Assembly: GCA_021199825.1 (NCBI GenBank)
Contig: JAJQHI010000173.1
Coordinates: 1 to 5,594, forward strand
DNA from: Bacillota bacterium
Lineage (GTDB): Bacteria > Bacillota > Clostridia > Oscillospirales > CAG-272
Length of the DNA: 5,594 bases
Direction of reading: 5' to 3'
The position numbers were made by a program, and so were the translations under genes. This document shows, piece after piece, positions 1 to 5,594 of the stretch; position 1 is the stretch's first letter; each line of letters opens with the position of its first letter. The notes under the pieces are model-generated. The model ran no database searches and was not told where the DNA came from. It saw only the letters and a program-made list of their open reading frames with translations.

Positions 1-143
1 ATGCGGATCGCCTCTTCCTCGGCGGATCCGATGGCAGCCTCAGACACACGCCTGCGGTAATACTTTCCGATGAAAAAACCGGCAACAACGCCCACTATCA
101 AAACTGCTAAGCATATTATTACACATAAATATGTCTCTATCAC
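1..143 (-). CDS. rny: Ribonuclease Y, N-terminal part (runs off the left edge)
   Basis: RNase Y is the membrane-anchored endoribonuclease that starts mRNA decay in many Firmicutes. Only the first 47 codons are present. They show one hydrophobic membrane segment at about residues 6-26 (CVIICLAVLIVGVVAGFFIG), then a basic KYYRRR stop-transfer patch, then the start of the charged coiled coil with AAIGSAEEEAIR, which closely resembles the family's usual (A)KIGSAEEEAKRI. The KH and HD domains would lie beyond the window. I chose a GTG start at 143 because GGAGGT (151-156) sits 7 nt upstream and the hydrophobic segment follows directly. A longer reading in another frame across 40-222 lacks these features. 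A consensus promoter lies upstream. Membrane anchor, coiled-coil start and the GSAEEEA motif are seen; the name rests on family resemblance over a short piece. Confidence 0.82.
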   Translation of the reverse strand, partial: MIETYLCVIICLAVLIVGVVAGFFIGKYYRRRVSEAAIGSAEEEAIR

Positions 144-150
144 TGAATGT

Positions 151-156
151 ACCTCC
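151..156 (-). promoter_or_regulatory. Ribosome binding site of rny
   Basis: The minus strand reads GGAGGT followed by a 7-nt spacer and GTG. This decides the non-ATG start of rny, since there is no competing ATG in that frame close to this site. Confidence 0.75.
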
Positions 157-272
157 ATTTCTTAAAAATTGTGACTTGCCTTTTTTGGCTCTTTTAGTCA
201 TATTGATTAAAATATATATCATGAAAGGAATGTGCCGGAGAGCCGCATCCCATTCTCATCGCATACACATAT

Positions 273-301
273 ATTTTATAACATCGCGTCTCATTTGTCA
301 A
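273..301 (-). promoter_or_regulatory. Sigma-A type promoter for rny
   Basis: On the minus strand a perfect -35 box TTGACA (301-296) is followed 17 nt later by TAAAAT (278-273), a 5 of 6 match to TATAAT. An overlapping TATAAA at 280-275 would give a 15-nt spacer. Transcription would begin near 266, leaving a leader of about 120 nt before the GTG of rny. I see no obvious riboswitch or strong hairpin in that leader. Confidence 0.65.
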
Positions 302-395
302 GCGCGGACTTTACACCTTATCGGCAATGCTTTCGCATGAGTTGTAAACATATCTTAAACAATCGCCAAAAGCTCACCCTTCGGCACAAAAATCG

Positions 396-407
396 TATAT
401 TATAAAT
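396..407 (+). promoter_or_regulatory. Possible -10 region for the flavin reductase gene
   Basis: The AT-rich run TATATTATAAAT contains several -10-like hexamers (TATATT, TATTAT, TATAAA). No good -35 box lies 16-18 nt upstream, and no TGn extension is present. The plus-strand gene needs a promoter somewhere in 300-470, and this is the best candidate, but it may depend on an activator or be wrong. Confidence 0.25.
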
Positions 408-432
408 AGGGAGAGACTCACGCGGTCACAAT

Positions 433-442
433 TCCGCGCGGA
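433..442. promoter_or_regulatory. GC-rich perfect palindrome in the 5' leader
   Basis: TCCGCGCGGA is a perfect 10-bp palindrome. Its left half CCGCG (434-438) can also pair with CGCGG at 421-425 across an 8-nt loop. It lies between the candidate -10 and the ribosome binding site, where an operator or leader hairpin could act. No regulator can be named, and chance is possible. Confidence 0.2.
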
Positions 443-480
443 GCTTCACACCGAAAATATACTTAACTGTCGGAGGAATT

Positions 481-1008
481 ATGAAAGGATTTGATAAGCT
501 TGACGTGCGCGACTTGGAAGGCAGCGCGTTTCGCATGATAGGGGACGAATGGATGATAGTCACCGCGTCAAACGAGGCGGGGGAGTACAACTCCATGACC
601 GCCAGCTGGGGAGGACTCGGCGTTTTGTGGGGCGAGCCCGTCGCGTTTGTATTTGTGCGCCCGCAGCGCTACACCCATGAGTTTTCAGAGGCGGGAGAGT
701 TGGCGACGCTTTCGTTTTTCGGCGGCGAACACAAAAAGGAGCTCTCGTATTTCGGCATAAAGAGCGGACGCTACACGGATAAATTCAAGGACATGGGCTT
801 TCACCCGATAAAAACAGACGAGGGCAGCATCGCTGTTGAGGAGGCGGCAACAGTGCTTTCATGCCGCAAGCTTTACGCTGACGAAATAAAGCACGAGTGC
901 TTCATTGACTCTGAGGTTGACGCCCGCGCATACCCCGCCCACGACTACCACACGGTGTACGTGTATCGTATAGAAGGGGCATACAAAAAAGAGCAAGCCA
1001 AAAGCTAA
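481..1008 (+). CDS. Flavin reductase family protein (FMN-binding split barrel, flavoredoxin-like)
   Basis: This 175-residue protein matches the small cytoplasmic flavoproteins that bind FMN in a split beta-barrel and act as NAD(P)H:flavin reductases or as electron carriers of the flavoredoxin type. The family's core is visible: NSMTASWGGLGVLW at 37-50 (cofactor phosphate-binding segment), VRPQRYT at 59-65, a hydrophobic LATLSFF strand at 74-80, KSGRYTDKF at 94-102 and a closing YHTVYVYRIEGAY strand at 156-168. Length is normal for the family, and I see no signal peptide or membrane segment. The ATG at 481 is preceded by GGAGG (472-476) with a rather short 4-nt spacer. The gene stands alone on the plus strand, ends in TAA and is followed by a strong terminator. 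Fold and FMN binding are fairly safe. The true electron donor and acceptor are unknown, and a link to the neighbouring activase genes would be pure inference because the transcripts converge. Confidence 0.85.
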   Translation: MKGFDKLDVRDLEGSAFRMIGDEWMIVTASNEAGEYNSMTASWGGLGVLWGEPVAFVFVRPQRYTHEFSEAGELATLSFFGGEHKKELSYFGIKSGRYTDKFKDMGFHPIKTDEGSIAVEEAATVLSCRKLYADEIKHECFIDSEVDARAYPAHDYHTVYVYRIEGAYKKEQAKS

Positions 1009-1057
1009 AACGCCCCTTTTATACGGTGAAATCCGCTCTTCGAGCGGGTGAATACAT

Positions 1058-1103
1058 CAAAACGCACCTCACAGCACAGCCATGAGGTGCGTTTTGTTTT
1101 ATT
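1058..1103. terminator. Bidirectional intrinsic terminator
   Basis: CAAAACGCACCTCA (1058-1071) and TGAGGTGCGTTTTG (1083-1096) form a perfect 14-bp stem with an 11-nt loop. On the plus strand the stem ends in TTTTG and runs into TTTTATT, a good U-tract. On the minus strand the stem also ends in GTTTTG followed by ATGTATT. It lies 50 nt after the flavin reductase stop and 20 nt after the minus-strand dehydratase-like stop, so it can end both convergent transcripts. Confidence 0.85.
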
Positions 1104-1116
1104 GCAGAAACGGAGT

Positions 1117-2388
1117 TTACGATTCCTTTTCCCGCGCGTTAGCCAGCATGAGCTTGATGCGGTTCTCCTGATTTACGCGGGTCGCTCCCGCGTCATAGTC
1201 GATGGCGACAATATTGATGTCGGGATTTTTCGCCTTGATGGGCTTCATCATCCCCTTGCCGCATATGTGGTTGGGCAGACATCCGAAGGGCTGCGGGCAG
1301 ACGATGGTGTTCACTCCCTTATCCGCAAGCTCCAGCATCTCGGCTGTCAAAAGCCACCCTTCTCCCATTTTCACACCCATTCCGATATAGCCCTGAACGA
1401 GATCTATCGTGTGCGTGAAAAGCGTCGGCGGCATCAGCACGCCCCCGCATTCCTCATTCATGATGTCTATCATGTCGCGCTCGCGGGCGAGAAGATATTT
1501 ATACGCGATTTTATACGCGAGCCTCGCCGACCCGTTCATATGGTAAAGCTTATAGTCAAGTATATTGTTGTATACGCAGTAAAGCGCGAAATCCAAAAGC
1601 CCCGGCATGACAGCCTCAGCCCCCTCGCTCACCAAAAAGTTCGCAAGGTCATTGTTTCCGAGAGGCGAATACTTGATGTAAATCTCCCCGACAATCCCAA
1701 CGCGCGTCTTTGTCTTTTCCCTGTCGGCGGGAATCTCCAGAAACGAGCGTATCATCCGCCTGTAATTTGCCTTCACCTCACGGTAGTTGTGGTGCTTGCC
1801 GTCCATCGCGTCGGCGAGCCTCGCGCACCATGAGTCCGCCAGCGCCTCCGCGTCACCCTTGTTTTTCTCATAAGGCTTTGTCTGATTCACAAGCGTAAGA
1901 AGCAAATCCCCGTAAAACACGGCGTAAAGCAGCTTTATCATAAGCGGCACCGTGATTTTGAAGCCTGGATGGTCCTCAATCCCCGCGAGGCTCATCGATA
2001 TTACGGGCACGTTTGGCATTCCCGCCTTTTCAAGCGCCTTGCGCAGAAGATAAATGTAGTTTGAGGCTCTGCAGCCGCCTCCCGTCTGAAACTGAATGAG
2101 CGCCACGCGGTCAGGATCGTATTTCCCGCTTTTCAGCGCGTCGAGGAACTGCCCTATAACCAGAATCGCCGGGTAGCACGTGTCATTATGCACATATTTG
2201 AGCCCTGTCTCAGCGATTTCGGGACCTGATGTCTCAAGCACATCGACGTGGTATCCGCGCTTTTCAAGCACTCTCGCTATGAGCTTGAAGTGCATCGGGA
2301 GCATATTGGGTATTAAAATTGTGTGCGTGGATTTCATGTCCTCCGTGAAGGGGACATATGTTTTGTCCATTTTCTTTTTCGTTGCCAT
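1117..2388 (-). CDS. 2-hydroxyacyl-CoA dehydratase (HgdB)-like protein, separate C-terminal module of a large activase system
   Basis: This 423-residue cytoplasmic protein resembles the last third of the long clostridial activase-related proteins and is a distant relative of the iron-sulfur subunits of 2-hydroxyacyl-CoA dehydratases. Visible conserved blocks are HTILIPNMLPMHF (22-34), NDTCYP with Cys71 (68-73), QTGGGCRASNY with Cys106 (101-111), RVGIVGEIYIKYSPLGNND (229-247), NEECGG with Cys314 (311-316), GEGWLL (342-347) and CPQPFGCLPNHICGKG with Cys364, Cys370 and Cys376 (364-379). Cys71, Cys106, Cys314 and the late cysteines are candidate cluster ligands, but I cannot assign them. Start: ATG at 2388 has GAGGT 7 nt upstream. 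A TTG at 2430 would add 14 residues and overlap the upstream gene, but has no clear ribosome binding site. It follows the activase by 19 nt. By family logic it is the protein activated by single-electron transfer; its substrate is unknown. Confidence 0.8.
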   Translation of the reverse strand: MATKKKMDKTYVPFTEDMKSTHTILIPNMLPMHFKLIARVLEKRGYHVDVLETSGPEIAETGLKYVHNDTCYPAILVIGQFLDALKSGKYDPDRVALIQFQTGGGCRASNYIYLLRKALEKAGMPNVPVISMSLAGIEDHPGFKITVPLMIKLLYAVFYGDLLLTLVNQTKPYEKNKGDAEALADSWCARLADAMDGKHHNYREVKANYRRMIRSFLEIPADREKTKTRVGIVGEIYIKYSPLGNNDLANFLVSEGAEAVMPGLLDFALYCVYNNILDYKLYHMNGSARLAYKIAYKYLLARERDMIDIMNEECGGVLMPPTLFTHTIDLVQGYIGMGVKMGEGWLLTAEMLELADKGVNTIVCPQPFGCLPNHICGKGMMKPIKAKNPDINIVAIDYDAGATRVNQENRIKLMLANAREKES

Positions 2389-2395
2389 AGACGTT

Positions 2396-2400
2396 ACCTC
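2396..2400 (-). promoter_or_regulatory. Ribosome binding site of the dehydratase-like gene
   Basis: The minus strand reads GAGGT, then a 7-nt spacer, then ATG at 2388. It lies wholly within the 19-nt gap after the TGA of the upstream gene (2410-2408). This supports ATG 2388 over TTG 2430, and it supports the second module being translated as its own protein. Confidence 0.7.
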
Positions 2401-2407
2401 AAAATCA

Positions 2408-5404
2408 TCAACCCTGCGCCTTTTTCTCAAGCGCCCCTATAAGGCTGCGCAGGCGAATCTTCACAGCGCCCTGATTCGTTATCTCATCGATTTTTATCTG
2501 TGTATAGAGCTTTCCGTGCGACTCAAGTATCGCCCTGACCTCATCCGTCGTGATAGCGTCAACGCCGCACCCGAACGAAACAAGCTGCACGAGCTGCGTG
2601 TCCTCATGCTCCGAGGCATATCTCGCGGCGCGGTAAAGCCTCGCGTGATACGTCCACTGATTGAGTATTTTCACAGGCGTCCTTTCCGCCAAATGATATA
2701 CGCTGTCCTCGCTCACCACGACAAATCCAAGCGACACCGCGAGCTTATCTATCCCGTGACCGATTTCGGGGTCAATGTGATACGGGCGTCCCGCGAGTAT
2801 CATTATGGGCATATCGTGCCGCCTCGCGTACTCAATCGCCGCCTCGCCGTCACGTCTGACCTCATTCATATGCTCCTCATACGCCTCCATGGCGGCGCCG
2901 ACCGCGTGCTTTACCTCGCGGGGAGTAACCGCGCCGGGGAACGCGCCCTCAAGCATCTTATAAAGCTCGCGTGAAAGCTCCGTTTTGTTGTTTATGTTGA
3001 GGAAGGGGTAGAGGAATTTCACCTTCGAAAGGTCCTCCACGTTGCCCGCCAGAAGCTCCGAATAATACGCAATGACGGGGCAGTTGTAGTGGTTGTCGCT
3101 TTCATGCTCATCGACGTTATACGTGAGGCACGGATAGAATATCGCGTCCACCCCGTCCTCAATAAGCTCCTCAATGTGCCCGTGCATGATTTTCGCCGGA
3201 TAGCAGGCGGTGTCCGAGGGAATCGAAAACTGTCCCTTTTCATACGTTCGGCGCGTCGAAAAATTCGAGATTTTCACGTCAAAGCCAAGGGTTCTGAAAA
3301 GCTCGTTCCAAAGCGGCAAAAGCTCATACATTCCGAGCGCCAAAGGCAGACCTATCAAGCCCTTTTTGGAGGGCGACTCCATTGATTTTTTCTCATCCCC
3401 GCGCCGCAGCTCGTCAAACATCTCGCGCTTTTTCGCGTGAAGGTTCGGTATATCCTCCGACACCTCAACGCCAAGCCCTCTCTGGCACTGGTTGCCCGAA
3501 ATAAAGCGTTTCCCGTCGCCGAAGGTGTTCACCGTTAAGCGGCAGTGATTGGCGCAGCCGTTGCAGACAGCGGACTTTGATTTGTGCGTGAAGGCTTTGA
3601 GCTTTTCGGGGCTGATAATCGACGACTCGCTTATATCCATGCAGTAAAGCGCCGCGCCGTACGCGCCCATAAGCCCCGCTATCGCCGGACGGATGACGTT
3701 TTTGCCAAGCTCGCGCTCAAACGCGCGCAGCACCGCGTCATTGTAAAACGTTCCGCCCTGAACGACCACGTGCTCGCCCAGCTCATCCGCGCTTCCGGCG
3801 CGGATTACCTTGTATATCGCGTTTTTCACGACGGAGACGGAAAGCCCCGCCGATATATCCTCAACCGTCGCGCCGTCCTTCTGCGACTGCTTGACGGAGG
3901 AATTCATAAATACTGTGCAGCGCGAGCCGAGATTGACGTGAGCCTTCGCGTGAAGTCCCCTCTCCGCGAAATCAGCTATGTCATATCCCATTGACCGCGC
4001 AAACGTCTCAATAAACGACCCGCATCCAGACGAGCATGCCTCGTTGAGCATAATCGAGTCAATCGCGCCGTTTTTAATCTTGAAGCACTTGATGTCCTGC
4101 CCGCCGATGTCGAGTATAAAGTCAACCTCAGGGCAGAAATAGCTCGCCGCCGTGTAGTGCGCTATCGTCTCAACAACGCCCTTGTCTATCGAAAAGGCGT
4201 TTTTGATAAGGTCCTCGCCGTATCCGGTGACGGCGGAGCCGCAGATTTTTATTCGGTCCCCGCACTTTTCGTATATGTTTGTCAGCTCCTCGCGGATAAG
4301 CTCAACGGGATTTCCCCTGTTTGAGCTGTAATACGTATAGAGAAGCTCACGGTCCGCAGACAAAAGCGCAAGCTTTGTCGTCGTGCTCCCGCAGTCAATT
4401 CCGAGCCACGCGGGACCCGAATACTCGTCAATATCTATGGATTTTACGTCCGCGCCCGCGTGACGGACGCAGAATTCGTCGTATTCCTCCTTCGACTCAA
4501 AGAGCGGCGGCAGCCTGTCGCGCCCCGTATATGTGTTAATCGAGCCCTTTATTTTCTCCGAAAGCTCCTCAGCCATCGCCTCATATCCAGTTCTCTCACC
4601 ATATACGGCGGCACCCATCGCCACCGCGTAAAGCGCGTAGTCGGGGAATATTGCCTCATCGTCTGAAAGTCCGAGCGTTTCCTTGAAGCGCAGGCGCAGC
4701 CCTTTATTATAGTAAAGCGGTCCGCCGAGGAAAAGCACCTTTCCCGTGATTCTGCGCCCCTGCGCCAAGCCCGCTATCGTCTGATTCACCACCGCCTGAT
4801 ATATGCTCGCGGCGACATCCTCTTTTCTCGCACCCTGATTCAAAAGCGGCTGAATATCAGTCTTTGCGAATACCCCGCACCGAGAGGCTATCGGGTAAAT
4901 TCGCGTCGCCTTGAGCGACAGCTCATCCATCTCGTCCGCGGTCACGTCAAGAAGCGTCGCCATCTGGTCGATAAACGCGCCCGTTCCGCCCGCGCATGAG
5001 CCGTTCATGCGCTCGTCAACGCCGCCGGCGAAAAATATAATCTTCGCGTCCTCGCCGCCAAGCTCAATTACCGCCGTCGTGTCAGGCTCAAGCCGCTTGA
5101 CAACCTCTCCCGTCGCGAACACCTCCTGCACGAAGGGAATTCCCGTCGATTCGGCGATTCCAAGCCCCGCGCTGCCCGACATTGAGACGTTGACAGACTC
5201 GCCCTTCATGTACGGAGCCGCCTCGGATATAAGCTCAAGCGTCTTTTGGCGCACCTCAGACATATGGCGGCTGTACTTTTTGTATATTATCTCGCCGTCC
5301 TGCAAAAGCACAACCTTAACAGTCGTGCTTCCAACATCAATTCCAAGCGAAAGCTTCCCGCCGCCCGTTGTCATTGTCTTTTCGTTTTTCTTCATCTCAT
5401 CCAT
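2408..5404 (-). CDS. Acyl-CoA dehydratase activase-related protein: tandem BcrA/BadF/HgdC ATPase domains plus DUF2229
   Basis: This 998-residue cytoplasmic protein belongs to the BcrA/BadF/BzdN/HgdC group, ATPases that couple ATP hydrolysis to low-potential electron transfer. Module 1 (about 18-270) has GIDVGSTT (21-28), ELGGEDAKI (114-122), NGSCAGGTG with Cys137 and SRCGVFAKTD with Cys176. Module 2 (about 332-588) has GIDCGSTTTK (335-344), DIGGQDIK (432-439), NEACSSGCGSF with Cys457 and SRCTVF with Cys496. In HgdC the equivalent two cysteines hold a [4Fe-4S] cluster across a homodimer. Next is CNGCANHC plus GNQC (Cys614, 617, 621, 640). DUF2229 starts near 682 (GLIGLPLALGMYELLPLW) with SDTACYPAK (730-738, Cys734) and YPCL (Cys759); AGRPYHIDPE (871-880) and FGCGVDA (Cys946) follow towards the C-terminus. 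Start: ATG 5404 is the first possible in frame after the upstream stop. Its ribosome binding site is weak (GGATGG, 12 nt away), and ATG 5395 is an alternative. The partner is probably the gene directly downstream. Confidence 0.88.
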   Translation of the reverse strand: MDEMKKNEKTMTTGGGKLSLGIDVGSTTVKVVLLQDGEIIYKKYSRHMSEVRQKTLELISEAAPYMKGESVNVSMSGSAGLGIAESTGIPFVQEVFATGEVVKRLEPDTTAVIELGGEDAKIIFFAGGVDERMNGSCAGGTGAFIDQMATLLDVTADEMDELSLKATRIYPIASRCGVFAKTDIQPLLNQGARKEDVAASIYQAVVNQTIAGLAQGRRITGKVLFLGGPLYYNKGLRLRFKETLGLSDDEAIFPDYALYAVAMGAAVYGERTGYEAMAEELSEKIKGSINTYTGRDRLPPLFESKEEYDEFCVRHAGADVKSIDIDEYSGPAWLGIDCGSTTTKLALLSADRELLYTYYSSNRGNPVELIREELTNIYEKCGDRIKICGSAVTGYGEDLIKNAFSIDKGVVETIAHYTAASYFCPEVDFILDIGGQDIKCFKIKNGAIDSIMLNEACSSGCGSFIETFARSMGYDIADFAERGLHAKAHVNLGSRCTVFMNSSVKQSQKDGATVEDISAGLSVSVVKNAIYKVIRAGSADELGEHVVVQGGTFYNDAVLRAFERELGKNVIRPAIAGLMGAYGAALYCMDISESSIISPEKLKAFTHKSKSAVCNGCANHCRLTVNTFGDGKRFISGNQCQRGLGVEVSEDIPNLHAKKREMFDELRRGDEKKSMESPSKKGLIGLPLALGMYELLPLWNELFRTLGFDVKISNFSTRRTYEKGQFSIPSDTACYPAKIMHGHIEELIEDGVDAIFYPCLTYNVDEHESDNHYNCPVIAYYSELLAGNVEDLSKVKFLYPFLNINNKTELSRELYKMLEGAFPGAVTPREVKHAVGAAMEAYEEHMNEVRRDGEAAIEYARRHDMPIMILAGRPYHIDPEIGHGIDKLAVSLGFVVVSEDSVYHLAERTPVKILNQWTYHARLYRAARYASEHEDTQLVQLVSFGCGVDAITTDEVRAILESHGKLYTQIKIDEITNQGAVKIRLRSLIGALEKKAQG

Positions 5405-5428
5405 TCTGCATACTACCCATCCGCACGA

Positions 5429-5594
5429 TTATTTCCGCTTTCTTTTGCGGACCTCGTGCGCCTTAACATATGAAATCGTCATCTTGAGCGCCTCATCCTT
5501 TTCAAATCCCGAAAGGTGAAGCCCGTGGGAAAACTTCAGCGCCTTGCCAATCCCCGCGCCGGGCGAAATCCCCGCGTCAATCAAATCCTGACCG
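5429..5594 (-). CDS. C-terminal fragment, possibly tRNA nucleotidyltransferase / poly(A) polymerase-like
   Basis: Only the last 54 codons lie in the window; the start is beyond the right edge. The fragment begins GQDLIDAGISPGAGIGKAL, which fits the GxDLxxxGxxPGxxxGxxL motif found near the C-terminus of CCA-adding enzymes and poly(A) polymerases in Firmicutes. It continues with an amphipathic, probably helical stretch (KFSHGLHLSGFEKDEALKM) and ends in a very basic tail, RKRKRK, which would suit RNA binding. The residues after the motif do not closely match the CCA-enzyme tails I can recall, so a related HD-domain or RNA-binding protein is possible. TAA ends the gene at 5429, and the activase ATG follows after 24 nt in the same reading frame, so the two are likely cotranscribed. 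Confidence 0.45.
   Translation of the reverse strand, partial: GQDLIDAGISPGAGIGKALKFSHGLHLSGFEKDEALKMTISYVKAHEVRKRKRK

Larger units (their letters stand above)
144..480. other. Divergent intergenic region between rny and the flavin reductase gene
   Basis: This 337-nt stretch holds no convincing gene. It is AT-richer than the flanking coding DNA. It contains the rny ribosome binding site and promoter on the minus strand, and on the plus strand a weak AT-rich -10 candidate, a GC-rich palindrome and the ribosome binding site of the next gene. Short open frames inside it lack a ribosome binding site and protein-like composition. No RNA gene was recognised. Confidence 0.7.

Noticed and set aside
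40..222. 60-residue minus-strand open frame overlapping the rny start
   Set aside because: It overlaps the well-supported rny reading in a different frame and has no ribosome binding site or protein-like composition. The rny frame shows a membrane segment and the family motif.
458..463. TATACT as the -10 box of the flavin reductase gene
   Set aside because: Transcription would begin at about the ribosome binding site (472-476), and the bases 17 nt upstream (CGCGCG) do not resemble a -35 box.
1033..1047. Hairpin CCGCTC-TTC-GAGCGG as a terminator
   Set aside because: The stem is only 6 bp and has no T-run after it on either strand. The 14-bp hairpin just downstream is the clear terminator.
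1048..1833. 261-residue plus-strand open frame
   Set aside because: It lies antisense to the dehydratase-like gene, whose conserved motifs are clear. It also begins inside the terminator region and has a low-complexity, basic composition typical of a shadow frame.
2389..2430. TTG start at 2430 giving a 437-residue dehydratase-like protein
   Set aside because: The extra residues (MRKRRRVDDFEVTS) come mostly from overlap with the upstream gene, and no ribosome binding site precedes the TTG. ATG 2388 has one at the right distance.
2408..2436. Programmed frameshift joining the activase and dehydratase-like frames
   Set aside because: The run GAGAAAAAGG looks like a slippery site, but such sites drive -1 shifts and the second gene is in the +1 frame. 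No strong downstream hairpin is seen, and a good GAGGT-ATG start explains translation of the second gene.
2180..2974. 264-residue plus-strand open frame spanning the junction of the two minus-strand genes
   Set aside because: It is antisense to both conserved genes, lacks a ribosome binding site and shows no recognisable domain.
4911..5519. 202-residue serine-rich plus-strand open frame
   Set aside because: It is antisense to the conserved first ATPase module, and its serine/threonine-rich composition comes from the codon pattern of the opposite strand.

Overview
The window looks like a chromosomal segment from an anaerobic clostridium-like member of the Firmicutes. The evidence is the start of an RNase Y gene, strong GGAGG-type ribosome binding sites, a consensus housekeeping promoter, and a pair of genes for an oxygen-sensitive iron-sulfur ATPase/dehydratase-like system that is common in Clostridia. 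Coding DNA is moderately GC-rich by eye, and the one long non-coding stretch is clearly AT-richer. There is no tRNA, rRNA, CRISPR array, insertion sequence or phage gene.

Layout. Positions 1-143 (minus) hold the first 47 codons of rny, which runs off the left edge. Positions 144-480 are a divergent promoter region with a good promoter for rny and a much weaker candidate for the gene to the right. Positions 481-1008 (plus) encode a 175-residue flavin reductase-like FMN-binding protein. A perfect 14-bp inverted repeat at 1058-1096 is a bidirectional terminator between this gene and the minus-strand block. That block reads from right to left: the last 54 codons of a protein with a tRNA nucleotidyltransferase-like C-terminal motif (5594-5429), a 998-residue tandem ATPase/activase (5404-2408), and a 423-residue dehydratase-like protein (2388-1117). 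The gaps are 24 and 19 nt with no internal terminator visible, so the three genes are probably cotranscribed.

The main interest is the activase/dehydratase pair. Family knowledge says BcrA/BadF/HgdC-type activases use ATP to push a single low-potential electron onto an iron-sulfur partner protein. Here the larger protein carries two complete activase modules in tandem, each with its own pair of conserved cysteines, then a four-cysteine segment and a DUF2229 module that resembles a dehydratase subunit. The smaller protein supplies a second dehydratase-like module. As I recall, this whole architecture is usually one polypeptide of about 1,400 residues in Clostridia. Here it is divided into two genes (998 + 423 = 1,421 residues), and the second has its own ribosome binding site. 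The physiological substrate cannot be read from the sequence.
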